Below, piece after piece: positions 42,385 to 51,873 of a DNA stretch of 64,000 nt. The DNA is from Amycolatopsis jejuensis. GTDB lineage: Bacteria; Actinomycetota; Actinomycetes; Mycobacteriales; Pseudonocardiaceae. Made by a program: the position numbers and the translations under genes. Numbering within the stretch: position 1 is the stretch's first letter; the number at the start of each line of letters is the position of its first letter. Under the pieces are notes generated by a model that searched no databases, was not told the DNA's origin, and saw only the letters and a list, made by a program, of their open reading frames with translations. The stretch lies in NCBI RefSeq assembly GCF_000717335.1, contig NZ_JNYZ01000033.1, forward strand, positions 1 through 64,000, given 5' to 3'.

Positions 42385-43584
42385 TCACCGTTCCGGCGAG
42401 GTGTTCCCGGTTTCCACGTAGCTTTCGACAAGCGGCACAACCTGATCGACGGTCTCCAGGTTGTCGCACTCCTTCCGGACCTTGTCGGCCGTCGCTCGGA
42501 GCACGGGATCGTCCAACGCGTGCTGTGCGGTGGTGGCGATCCGGTCGGCGTCGAGGTCGGCCAGGTTCAGCGGGAGTGCCAGCCCGGCCTCGGCGGCGCT
42601 CGCCGCGTTGAGGGGATGTTCGGCGCCGAGGACGATGGACACCATCGGCACGCCGTGATAAATCGCGCCGAGCATGGTGCCCAAGCCCGCGTGGCTCACC
42701 ACCAGCGACGCTTGGGACATGGCGTAGGCCTGCGGCACGAAACGTTCGATGCGCATCCTCGGCGGGACCGGACCGAGGGAATCCGGGTCGACCGTGCTGC
42801 CGACCGTCAGCAGCACGTCCACATCGAGTTCGGCGAGACCGTCGATCAAGGGCTGGCGGGCCTTGCGCAGCCGGTTGAAGACCGTGCCGAGGGTCGCGTA
42901 CACGAGCGGACGTTCGCGACCGAGTGCAGCCAGCCAAGGCGGACCTGGAGTGGCCGGACTGTCGGCCAGCGGAAGGCGGAAGTGCCGCACGGTCGCTTCT
43001 GTCTCGGCCCCGGTGAACCAGGACGGAGGCAGGCTGGTGAGCGTCAGCTGCCTGCCCCATGTCGCGGTGGCGTCGTCGAGTTCGATCCCGAGGGCCGTCG
43101 CCTCACTCCGGTACCGGTCGAGCACCCACGGCCAGTCGAGCACCGACCCCCAGCGTCGCGCGTCCGTCGGCAGGGCCGACCACGAAGCGCAGATCACCGG
43201 AATGCCCGCGACCTGGCCCGCGAGCGTGGCTCCGTTCTCCGCGAACTCGCGGATCAGGACGTCCGGTCGCCAGCTGTCGAACGAGGCGATCAGGTCGCGG
43301 GCCGCCGCCGGATTCCATCTGGTCCAGGTGATGACGTTGGAGTACGCCAGTCCCTGACCCCGGCGCGCGTACTCCACCGACTCGGGGAACGTCACCTCCG
43401 CGTTGTCCCAGCTGAAGTTCTCGCCGATGGCGGTGAAATCGAACCCGGCGGTCTCGACGGCCGGGCCGAACACCGCGCTGCTCCCGAACCGTACTTCGTG
43501 ACCGGCCGTCCGGAGCGCCGCGGCGTACGGCACCATCGGGTCGAAGTGCCCGTGTCCGGGCTGGGTGGTGAGAAGAACGCGCAT
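42385..43584 (-). CDS. MGT-type (macrolide/rifamycin-like) glycosyltransferase
   Basis: A 399-residue GT-B glycosyltransferase of family 1. The acceptor half opens with MRVLLTTQPGHGHFDPMVPY. The donor half contains RPLVYATLGTVF, RIERFVPQAYAMSQASLVVS, HAGLGTMLGAIYHGVPMV and the late ALPL segment. Such enzymes glucosylate macrolides, rifamycins or polyketide hydroxyls and often confer resistance. ATG 43584 has GAAGGAAG upstream; an in-frame TTG is 3 bp earlier. It follows the Rox-like monooxygenase, suggesting two-pronged drug inactivation. Confidence 0.85.
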   Translation of the reverse strand: MRVLLTTQPGHGHFDPMVPYAAALRTAGHEVRFGSSAVFGPAVETAGFDFTAIGENFSWDNAEVTFPESVEYARRGQGLAYSNVITWTRWNPAAARDLIASFDSWRPDVLIREFAENGATLAGQVAGIPVICASWSALPTDARRWGSVLDWPWVLDRYRSEATALGIELDDATATWGRQLTLTSLPPSWFTGAETEATVRHFRLPLADSPATPGPPWLAALGRERPLVYATLGTVFNRLRKARQPLIDGLAELDVDVLLTVGSTVDPDSLGPVPPRMRIERFVPQAYAMSQASLVVSHAGLGTMLGAIYHGVPMVSIVLGAEHPLNAASAAEAGLALPLNLADLDADRIATTAQHALDDPVLRATADKVRKECDNLETVDQVVPLVESYVETGNTSPER

Positions 43585-43689
43585 CAAACTTCCTTCGGGT
43601 CAGCCGTCGCCGCGAGGGTACCGGCGGAAATGCCCGATCGGCCACGGAAACTCCATGCTTGCCCTTTCCTCTTGGAAGTGCGCACTTCC

Positions 43690-45180
<1,491 letters not shown>

Positions 45181-45240
45181 CTACGTCAACCACCCGACCG
45201 CAACGGGCAGGGGGAGCACCCACTTCGGTACTGCGTTCAT
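45181..45240 (-). CDS. 19-residue leader peptide ahead of the Rox-like gene
   Basis: ATG 45240 follows a strong ribosome site, GAGGAGGTGA, with normal spacing and reads MNAVPKWVLPLPVAVGWLT, then TAG at 45183-45181. Such a good site for 19 codons, 42 bp before a resistance-type gene, suggests a regulatory leader peptide. Codons 8-10 overlap a segment that can pair with the downstream hairpin. Prolines at 5, 10 and 12 and Trp at 7 and 17 might slow ribosomes. Function is inferred from layout. Confidence 0.6.
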   Translation of the reverse strand: MNAVPKWVLPLPVAVGWLT

Positions 45241-45266
45241 GGGTCTCACCTCCTCGGACGTGTCAC

Positions 45267-45306
45267 GGCCGGTTGCAAGGTACCGGCCCGCGGGCCGGGC
45301 GTCCAA
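45267..45306 (-). promoter_or_regulatory. Promoter of the leader-rox-glycosyltransferase unit with palindrome in its spacer
   Basis: On the minus strand TTGGAC (45306-45301) and TACCTT (45282-45277) lie 18 bp apart. The spacer holds a perfect 12-bp palindrome, GGCCCGCGGGCC (45285-45296). A second dyad, GGCCGGT-N8-ACCGGCC (45267-45288), overlaps the -10. These are likely regulator contacts. I saw no good match to the published rifamycin-associated element as I remember it. Confidence 0.5.
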
Positions 45307-45377
45307 TCCTTTTCCCCGATCACCTGACCACGACGCCGAACCTGCTGGTCAAGAGTCAGGTGCCGGATCCTCCCGCG

Positions 45378-45425
45378 TTGACAGTGCCGACGCTCGTTGC
45401 TACCGTCCTTAACGGCATTAAGGAC
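45378..45425 (+). promoter_or_regulatory. Consensus promoter with TetR operator, copy 1
   Basis: TTGACA (45378-45383) and TACCGT (45401-45406) are spaced 17 bp. A perfect dyad, GTCCTTAA-N5-TTAAGGAC (45405-45425), covers the end of the -10 and the start site. The same dyad occurs at 47660-47680 beside the TetR gene that begins at 47535, so this is very probably a repressor site. Confidence 0.75.
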
Positions 45426-45442
45426 GAGGAGGCGCCGGAACC

Positions 45443-46405
45443 TTGCGAGCGATCTGCGTCGAAGAGCCGGACGGGCCCGCCTCGGCCCGGGTCCGGGACG
45501 TCGCGGCACCCGAACGTGGCCGCGGTGAGGTGCTCGTGGAAGTCCACTACGTCGCAGCGGGATTTCCCGATCTGCTGATGGCGCAGGGCTTGTACCACCA
45601 GCAGCCCGAGGCGCCCTTCGTGCTCGGTTCCGACTTCTCCGGGATCGTGCTCGAGGCACCGGCGGGCAGCGGGCTGCGCGAGAACGACCGCATTGCCGGG
45701 TTCCTCGACTCCGGTGCCGCCGCCGAAGTGGTCACGGTGCCCGTCACCCAGGTGTATCCGCTCCCGGACGGAGTTTCGCTCGGCGACGGCGCAGCGCTTC
45801 CGATGAACTACTTGACCGCGCATTTCGCCCTTGCCGTCCGGGGAAACCTGGCACCGGGCGAAACCGTGCTGATCCACGGTGCCGCCGGTGGCGTCGGCAC
45901 GGCCTGTATCCAGGTCGCGCGCGGGCTGGGTGCTCGCACGATCGGGGTCGTGTCGTCCGAGGCGAAGGCGAGGATAGCCGGGCAGGCCGGGGCGGACCAC
46001 GTGCTCCGGCGGGAGCAGATCCCGGCGGTGCCAAGGGAAATCACCAACGGCCGCGGGGTGGACGTCGTGATCGACGTGGTCGGCGGGGAAGTCGTCACCG
46101 ACTCGCTGCGCAGTCTCGCCCCGATGGGGCGGCTGATGGTCGTCGGGTTCACCTCCGGCGAGATCCCCCGGGTCAAGGTGAACCGCTTGCTCATGAACAA
46201 CACGGACATCCGGGGCGTGGAACAGTCGTACATGATCGAGCACGGCCGTTCGCAAGAGCAGTGGGCCGTGCTCACCGGCCTGATCCGGAACGGCACCATC
46301 AGCCCGATCATCCATTCGGTACGCCCGTTGAAGGAATACTCTTCCGCGCTCCGGGAAATGGCCGAACGCCGGCTTCTCGGACGCGCCGTGTTCGCAGTTC
46401 GCTGA
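45443..46405 (+). CDS. NADPH:quinone oxidoreductase-like MDR protein
   Basis: A 320-residue medium-chain reductase without the zinc-binding cysteines. Landmarks are PERGRGEVLVEVHYVAAGFP, the nucleotide motif HGAAGGVGTACIQVARGLGA and VIDVVGGEVVTDSLRSLAPM. The start appears to be TTG 45443, with AGGAGG 10-12 nt upstream. It would reduce a quinone or an alpha,beta-unsaturated (acyl-CoA) substrate. Because its promoter carries the TetR dyad, it belongs to the same regulon as the MHS transporter and dimethylformamidase-like genes and is transcribed with the MaoC-like gene 23 bp on. Confidence 0.88.
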   Translation: MRAICVEEPDGPASARVRDVAAPERGRGEVLVEVHYVAAGFPDLLMAQGLYHQQPEAPFVLGSDFSGIVLEAPAGSGLRENDRIAGFLDSGAAAEVVTVPVTQVYPLPDGVSLGDGAALPMNYLTAHFALAVRGNLAPGETVLIHGAAGGVGTACIQVARGLGARTIGVVSSEAKARIAGQAGADHVLRREQIPAVPREITNGRGVDVVIDVVGGEVVTDSLRSLAPMGRLMVVGFTSGEIPRVKVNRLLMNNTDIRGVEQSYMIEHGRSQEQWAVLTGLIRNGTISPIIHSVRPLKEYSSALREMAERRLLGRAVFAVR

Positions 46406-46428
46406 CCCCCTGACGAAAGCAGGATCCC

Positions 46429-46884
46429 ATGGCACCACGCGTGTTCGAGGACATCGACGACCTCAGGCGCTCCGTCGGCGAGGAGGTGGGCACGAGTGAC
46501 TGGATCACGATCACCCAGCAGGACATCGACGATTTCGCCAGGGTGACCCGCGACGAGCAGTGGATTCACGTCGATCCAGGGCGGGCGGCGCGCAGCCCGC
46601 ACGGATCGACGATCGCCCACGGGTACCTCGTCATGTCGCTGATGGCCTGGTTCTCGGACGAGGTCTACACCGTCAACGGGCTGAACGCGTCGCTGAACTA
46701 CGGCTCGGACCGGGTCCGGTTCCCCGAGCCGGTACCGGCCGGTTCCCGCCTGCGCGGCCGGATCACCCTGTGGGAAGCCACCGAACGCCCGAACGGCACG
46801 AGACTCGTGACCGAGGTGGTGGTGGAACGGGAGGGTTCGGCGAAACCCGCCTGCGTGGCCGAGATCATCGTCCTGATGACGTGA
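46429..46884 (+). CDS. MaoC-like (R)-hydratase
   Basis: A 151-residue hot-dog-fold protein. The hydratase motif is DEQWIHVDPGRAARSPHGST followed by IAHGYLVMSLM, with the catalytic Asp and His present. It resembles NodN/MaoC dehydratases acting on enoyl-CoA. It follows the quinone-reductase-like gene by 23 bp; together with the acyl-CoA ligase in the same regulon it suggests a CoA-bound intermediate. It ends 6 bp from the convergent TetR gene. Confidence 0.9.
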   Translation: MAPRVFEDIDDLRRSVGEEVGTSDWITITQQDIDDFARVTRDEQWIHVDPGRAARSPHGSTIAHGYLVMSLMAWFSDEVYTVNGLNASLNYGSDRVRFPEPVPAGSRLRGRITLWEATERPNGTRLVTEVVVEREGSAKPACVAEIIVLMT

Positions 46885-46890
46885 CCGGGT

Positions 46891-47535
46891 TCAGTACCCC
46901 GCGACCCCGGCCATCCGCAGCGCGAACACCACGTACTCCGCGGCGATTTCCCGCGGGGTCCGCTTGCCGCCCTGCTGTGCCCACGTGTTCACGTACTCGC
47001 AGAGACTGATCATGGCAAAAGCCGTGACACTCGTGTCCCCGATCCGGAACTCGCCCGATACGGCGCCACTGGTCAGGCATTCCTTGAACAGTTCGTACAC
47101 TTCCCGCTGCATGGCGCGAAGCTGGTCCTGGTGCTCTTCGGTGAGAATGTTCCCGAGCATGCTCAACGCGGGATACGAAGAAAAGACAGCCGTTTCCGGG
47201 GACTGTTCGAGCTGGAATGTGACATAGCTGCGCACCAGTTCGGTCAGCCGTGCTTCCGGGCCGTCCGCGGTGAACCGCAGCGACCGGTGGAAGTCGGCGA
47301 ACGACCGCTCGATGATGGCGAACAGGATCGCTTCCTTCGAGGCGAAATGCCAGTACAGCGCCGGGGCACGCATGCCGACCTGCTCCGCGATCGCGATCGT
47401 GCTGGTGCCGCTGTACCCCCGCGCGGCGAACAGCTGGTGCGCGGCAGCCAGTATTGCGTCACGGGCCCCCGTGCGGTCGCCGGACCGCTGCTTCTGCGGC
47501 GATCGTTTCCTTCGCGCCGGCTTTCCGGAACTCAC
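46891..47535 (-). CDS. TetR-family regulator of the MHS/dimethylformamidase-like regulon
   Basis: A 214-residue regulator starting at GTG 47535. The HTH is at about residues 25-70 (ARDAILAAAHQLFAARGYSG, TIAIAEQVGMRAPALYWHFA). The C-terminal part (RLTELVRSYVTFQLEQSPE, AFAMISLCEYVNTWAQQ) is of the KstR2/FadR-like acyl-CoA-responding style. The frame remains open upstream past the operator, but only weak starts exist there. It is divergent from the MHS transporter. A 21-bp dyad lies in both promoters of the regulon. Confidence 0.88.
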   Translation of the reverse strand: MSSGKPARRKRSPQKQRSGDRTGARDAILAAAHQLFAARGYSGTSTIAIAEQVGMRAPALYWHFASKEAILFAIIERSFADFHRSLRFTADGPEARLTELVRSYVTFQLEQSPETAVFSSYPALSMLGNILTEEHQDQLRAMQREVYELFKECLTSGAVSGEFRIGDTSVTAFAMISLCEYVNTWAQQGGKRTPREIAAEYVVFALRMAGVAGY

Positions 47536-47628
47536 CGGGCAACCGTACGCGACCAATGCCGGACTGCCCAGCCGGACCCGGTTTTCCCGGGCCGGATCGG
47601 CCGCCCTGCCACGAAATTCCCGCGGCCG

Positions 47629-47680
47629 TTGACGCGGCCCGGGACGAGTTCTAGACTCTCTCCTTAATACCATTAAAGAG
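47629..47680 (+). promoter_or_regulatory. Consensus promoter with TetR operator, copy 2
   Basis: TTGACG (47629-47634) and TAGACT (47652-47657) are spaced 17 bp. CTCCTTAA-N5-TTAAAGAG (47660-47680) follows at the start site, one mismatch from a perfect dyad and matching the site at 45405. It precedes the MHS transporter and lies upstream of the divergent TetR gene, so autoregulation is also possible. Confidence 0.75.
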
Positions 47681-47719
47681 ATTGCGCCGTCCCCCGTCTT
47701 CCCCTGCGGCAGGAGTCTG

Positions 47720-49057
47720 ATGAGTGCACCACGGCAGCCGGCCAGGCATCGCCCGATGAGCGCACGCGGCGTCGGTGCCGCGGCCCTGATCGGGACCACC
47801 ATCGAGTTCTACGATTTCTTCGTCTTCGGCACCACGGTCGTGCTCGTGCTCGGCTCGCAGTTCTTTCCCGCGAGCGATCCGCTGACCAGTTCGCTGCTCG
47901 CGTTTTCGACGCTCGGCGCCGGATTCCTGACCCGTCCGCTCGGCGGCCTGCTCTTCGCCCATTTCGGCGACCGGGCAGGCCGGAAGAAGACGCTGGTCGT
48001 GTCGCTGCTGATGATGGGGCTCGCCACGAGTCTCGTCGGGCTGATCCCGACCTACGACCGGATCGGGATCTGGGCGCCGATCATCCTGGTGGCCCTGCGG
48101 CTGGTACAGGGCCTTGCCGTCGGCGGCGAATGGGGTGGCGCGGTGCTGCTCGCGGTGGAGCACGCGCCGCGGGCCAAACGCGCCTTCTACGGCTCGCTTC
48201 CCCAGTTCGGCAGCCCGCTGGGCCTGCTCCTGTCCTCGGCCGTCATCGCGCTGTTCCAGCTGATGCCCGCCGAGGCGTACCGGGCGTGGGGCTGGCGCGT
48301 GCCGTTCCTGCTGTCGATCGTCCTGCTGCTGGTCGGTCTCGTCGTGCGGCTGAGGATCGAGGAGTCGGCCAGTTTCGTCGAGGCGAAGGCCCGTGACCAG
48401 GTCGTCAGTGTCCCGGTGGTGTCGGTGGTCAAGCAGTTCTGGCGGGTGGTGCTCGTCGGCACCGGTGTCACGGTCATCGCGCACAGCTTGCTGATCCTGG
48501 TGAATTTCCTGCCGAGCTATGCGAAATCCCGGCTCGGCGTACCCGCGAGCGCCGGGACGAACGGCCTCGTGATCGCCTCGGCGGCGGCCGTGCTCGCGCT
48601 CGCGGTGGTGATCCGGCTGCTCGACGGGCGGGACCGGCGCAAGTTCGCCGCGCTCGGCGGCCTGCTGACCGCGGCATGGGCGTTTCCCGGTTTCCTGCTC
48701 ACCGTGCATTGGGGCACAGCCGGGCTCATCATCGCGCTGACGGTCGGCTACGTGCTGCTGATGGGGCACTACGGGGCGCTCTCGTCGCTGCTGGCCGACC
48801 TGTTCCCCACGCATCTGCGCTACAGCGGAATCTCGTTGTGCTACCAGCTTTCCGCAATCGTGGGCGGCAGCTTGCTCCCCCTGCTCACCAGTTACCTGGT
48901 CGAGCGCGCCGGCGGTGCCTACTGGCCGGCCGCGGCGTTGCTCGCCGCTTCCGGTGTCGTGACCCTGGTCGCGTCCCTGCTGGCGCGGCCGGTGCCGACC
49001 ACCGGTACCGACCATCCGTTGCCGACCGGCCAGCAGTCCGGAGTGGTGAACGCATGA
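47720..49057 (+). CDS. MFS transporter of the metabolite:H+ symporter (MHS) family
   Basis: A 445-residue, 12-helix carrier. Typical MHS blocks are GTTIEFYDFFVFGTTVVLVL in helix 1, GGLLFAHFGDRAGRKKTLVV in loop 2-3 and LVQGLAVGGEWGGAVLLAVE in helix 4. Family members (ShiA, ProP, KgtP) import shikimate, betaines or 2-oxoacids with protons. AGGAG lies before the ATG. It overlaps the dimethylformamidase-like gene as ATGA, so the imported compound is probably the substrate of that protein. Confidence 0.93.
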   Translation: MSAPRQPARHRPMSARGVGAAALIGTTIEFYDFFVFGTTVVLVLGSQFFPASDPLTSSLLAFSTLGAGFLTRPLGGLLFAHFGDRAGRKKTLVVSLLMMGLATSLVGLIPTYDRIGIWAPIILVALRLVQGLAVGGEWGGAVLLAVEHAPRAKRAFYGSLPQFGSPLGLLLSSAVIALFQLMPAEAYRAWGWRVPFLLSIVLLLVGLVVRLRIEESASFVEAKARDQVVSVPVVSVVKQFWRVVLVGTGVTVIAHSLLILVNFLPSYAKSRLGVPASAGTNGLVIASAAAVLALAVVIRLLDGRDRRKFAALGGLLTAAWAFPGFLLTVHWGTAGLIIALTVGYVLLMGHYGALSSLLADLFPTHLRYSGISLCYQLSAIVGGSLLPLLTSYLVERAGGAYWPAAALLAASGVVTLVASLLARPVPTTGTDHPLPTGQQSGVVNA

Positions 49058-50685
49058 CGGCGGCACGGGGAGAGCGGCCGGGGGACGAAACCCCGTCGGT
49101 CGTATCCGGCATCTCGACCGGCGCCCGGCGAGTGTGGGTCGAGATCCCGGACCTGCACGGCGCACCCGGTGCCTGGTGCTACAGCGACCGCAGGAGCTAC
49201 TCCCCCGGCGAGACCGTCACCCTGTTCGTCTCGTCGACCGAACCGGCGCTGCGCATCCGCATCCGGCACGACGGCGGACAGCGCGAGGAGATCCACGACA
49301 GCGAACAGGCAACTGCGTTCCAAGCCGTCCCGGAGTACGCGTACCGCGACGGCTGCGGCTGGGCGCCGACGGCAGAAGTGAGCCTGGGCAACGACGTCGA
49401 ACCCGGCACGTACCTCGTGGAACTGAGCACCGCGGGCGAGAACGGCGGCAAGGTCCTCGGCCACCATCTGTTCGTGGTCAAGCCCGCGGTGCCGAGGCCG
49501 GACGCGATCGCGCTGGTACTCGCGACGTCGACCTGGGCCGCCTACAACGACTGGGGCGGCGCGAACCACTACTTCGGCAGGCATCCCGGGACCCCGCGCG
49601 GACGGTCGCCGATCCTGTCCGCGCAGCGGCCCTGGGCGCGCGGGCAGGTGTGGCTCCCGCCCGGCGCCCCGCGCTGGGTCAACGAGACCCGGCCGAAATC
49701 GGCATTGCCCGCACGGTACGAGGCGATCGAATGGGCGAACCTGAATTCCTACTCGAAGTACTACGCAGCCGCGGGATGGGCCACCTTCGAACGGCATTTC
49801 GTGCAGTGGGCGGAAGCCGCCGGTTACCGAGTGGACGTCTACACCCAGGACGACCTCCACGGCGAGCCCGGATTGCTCGACGCGTACCGGTGCGCGTCGT
49901 TCATCGGGCACGACGAGTACTGGACGGCCGAAATGCGGGCCGCCGTCGACTCGTTCGTCACCCACGGCGGCCGGGTCGCCCGGTTCGCCGGGAATTTCAC
50001 CTGGCAAATCCGGCTCGAGGACGGCGGTCAGGTGGCGTACAAATACGACGCCCGCGACCACGACCCGATCACCGGTACCGACCGCACCCGGATGACCGGG
50101 GCTTGGGAAGATCCCTTGGTCGGCAATCCCGGCGCGACCACCTTCGGCGTCAACGCCTTGCGTGGTCTGTACGCGGCTTTCGGCGGCATGGCTCCCCGCG
50201 CCGCCCGCGGGTTCACGGTCTTCCGGCCAGCACATTGGGCGTTGCGGGGCACCGGTCTCGGCTACGGCGACATGTTCGGTGACGAGAGCAATGTGTTCTC
50301 CTTCGAAATGGACGGCCTGGACTACGAAATGCGCGACGGGCTGCCCCATCCCCGGTACACCGACGGTGCCCCCGAGACGACCGAGATCCTGGCGATGAAC
50401 TGGGCGACCGCCGCCGAGGACGGGCTGCCCGAGTACGCCGACTCGCTGATGATCGGCGACGGCGACGCCCGGTTCCGTGCGGCGATCCTCGGCGAGGACG
50501 GCGAGGAGGGCCTCGCCCGGAGCAGCCGCGGCAGCGGCATGATCGTGGCCTTCACCCGTGGCGAGGGCGAGGTGTTCACCGCCGCCACCTGCGAATGGGT
50601 GAACGGCTTGCGCCTGCACGACCCGTATGTCGAGGCGATCACGCACAACATCCTCGGCACGTTCCTGACCCCGCGTCCGGCCTGA
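49054..50685 (+). CDS. N,N-dimethylformamidase large-subunit-like protein
   Basis: A 543-residue protein of the N,N-dimethylformamidase beta (large) subunit family. It has an N-terminal beta sandwich (SYSPGETVTLFVSSTEPALR), then a Rossmann-like amidohydrolase part (VLATSTWAAYNDWGGANHYF, SFIGHDEYWTAEMRAAVDSF, RVARFAGNFTWQIRLEDGG). The tyrosine/glutamate/histidine iron site of DMFase may lie in HDEYW and later SNVFSFEMDGLDYEM; I could not assign each residue. The small subunit is absent here. It probably hydrolyses an N-alkyl amide. It is cytoplasmic and coupled to the MHS importer. Confidence 0.85.
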   Translation: MTAARGERPGDETPSVVSGISTGARRVWVEIPDLHGAPGAWCYSDRRSYSPGETVTLFVSSTEPALRIRIRHDGGQREEIHDSEQATAFQAVPEYAYRDGCGWAPTAEVSLGNDVEPGTYLVELSTAGENGGKVLGHHLFVVKPAVPRPDAIALVLATSTWAAYNDWGGANHYFGRHPGTPRGRSPILSAQRPWARGQVWLPPGAPRWVNETRPKSALPARYEAIEWANLNSYSKYYAAAGWATFERHFVQWAEAAGYRVDVYTQDDLHGEPGLLDAYRCASFIGHDEYWTAEMRAAVDSFVTHGGRVARFAGNFTWQIRLEDGGQVAYKYDARDHDPITGTDRTRMTGAWEDPLVGNPGATTFGVNALRGLYAAFGGMAPRAARGFTVFRPAHWALRGTGLGYGDMFGDESNVFSFEMDGLDYEMRDGLPHPRYTDGAPETTEILAMNWATAAEDGLPEYADSLMIGDGDARFRAAILGEDGEEGLARSSRGSGMIVAFTRGEGEVFTAATCEWVNGLRLHDPYVEAITHNILGTFLTPRPA

Positions 50686-50724
50686 GCCGGAGCATCCACC
50701 CGTGAACCGGAGGCAGACACCCGC

Positions 50725-51873
50725 ATGAGGCGCACCATCGCGATCCTGGGGCTCGGCCGGATGGGCCTGGCCACGCTGGAGATTCTCCTCGACCGGCTAC
50801 CGGATGCGGACTTCGCCGGTTACGACCGCAGCGCCGAGGCCGTGGCCGAAGCGGCCGGCAAGGATCCCCGGCGGATTTCCGCGAGAACGGCGGACATCGC
50901 CACCGCGCCACTGGACTTCACGGGCGTCGACGTGGTCCTCAACCTGACCGGTCCGTTCTTCGCCGGATCCGCCCGCGCGGCGCGGGCCGCCATCGCCGCG
51001 GGGAGCGCCTACCTGGACATCTCCGACGACGTATCCGGCACCGAGGCCGTGCTGTCGTTGCACGACGAGGCAGTGACCGCAGGCGTACCCGTGCTGACCG
51101 GCGCCGGGTTTTCCCCGGGGGTGACCAACTGGCTGGCCTGCCGGCTCCTCGAAGAGAATCCGCAGGCCGACGGTGTGCAGATCGCCTGGATGGTGCACGA
51201 AAGCGACCCGGGCGGGCTCGCGCCGTTGCGCCATATGCTGCACATGGCGGTGACGCCGTGCCCGGTGTACCGCGACGGCACGTGGGAGCGGTCCCCCGGT
51301 TTCGTCCCGGCGACCGCGCAGACCTTCCGTTTCCCGGAACCGATCGGTGCGGTCGAGGTCTACGACACCGCCCACCCCGAGCCGTTCACCCTCGTCCGGC
51401 AGTTTCCGCACCTGCGTTACGCCAGCTGCAAAGGAGCGCTGCAACCGGCGTGGGCGAACGCAGCGTTCTCGACGCTCGGCCGGATCGGCTTCGGCCACGA
51501 CGACAGCCGGGTCGAGGTGAACGGTACCGGCGTCGAACCGGCGGAGTTCCTCTGGAAGCTGATGTGGGACCGGCATCGCAAGCGCGGGCGACGGGGCGGT
51601 GAGGCGTGCACCGCCGCCCTCGTCCAAGCCTTGCGCGGGACGACGGTGGTCGACAGTCAGTCCATTGTGGATGATGACGTGATGGCGCGCACGACCGGGA
51701 TCGGCGCCGCGGTGGCCACGCTCGTCCTCGCCCGGCACGGAGCTCCGGCCGGTGCGCACGGCGCCGAGGTCCTGCCGTGGCGGGCGACCTTGCCGCTGTT
51801 CGAAGAACTGTGGACGGAACGCAGCGGATCCCCGCAAGGATTCGTGCCCCTGCCGATCGGGTCGCCACAATGA
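50725..51873 (+). CDS. Saccharopine dehydrogenase-like NADP-binding protein
   Basis: A 382-residue oxidoreductase-like protein. The nucleotide motif is IAILGLGRMGLATLEILLDR, followed by VDVVLNLTGPFFAGSARAAR and AYLDISDDVSGTEAVLSLHD, the pattern of saccharopine-dehydrogenase and trans-acting enoyl-reductase relatives. GAGG lies about 13 nt upstream of the ATG. Its TGA overlaps the start of the acyl-CoA ligase as ATGA, so it acts with it. The substrate is unknown; an imine or enoyl reduction is plausible. Confidence 0.85.
   Translation: MRRTIAILGLGRMGLATLEILLDRLPDADFAGYDRSAEAVAEAAGKDPRRISARTADIATAPLDFTGVDVVLNLTGPFFAGSARAARAAIAAGSAYLDISDDVSGTEAVLSLHDEAVTAGVPVLTGAGFSPGVTNWLACRLLEENPQADGVQIAWMVHESDPGGLAPLRHMLHMAVTPCPVYRDGTWERSPGFVPATAQTFRFPEPIGAVEVYDTAHPEPFTLVRQFPHLRYASCKGALQPAWANAAFSTLGRIGFGHDDSRVEVNGTGVEPAEFLWKLMWDRHRKRGRRGGEACTAALVQALRGTTVVDSQSIVDDDVMARTTGIGAAVATLVLARHGAPAGAHGAEVLPWRATLPLFEELWTERSGSPQGFVPLPIGSPQ

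Noticed and set aside
45241..45442. A search for a rifamycin-associated element upstream of the Rox-like gene
   Set aside because: The dyads present do not match the element as I remember it. I list them as unassigned operators instead.
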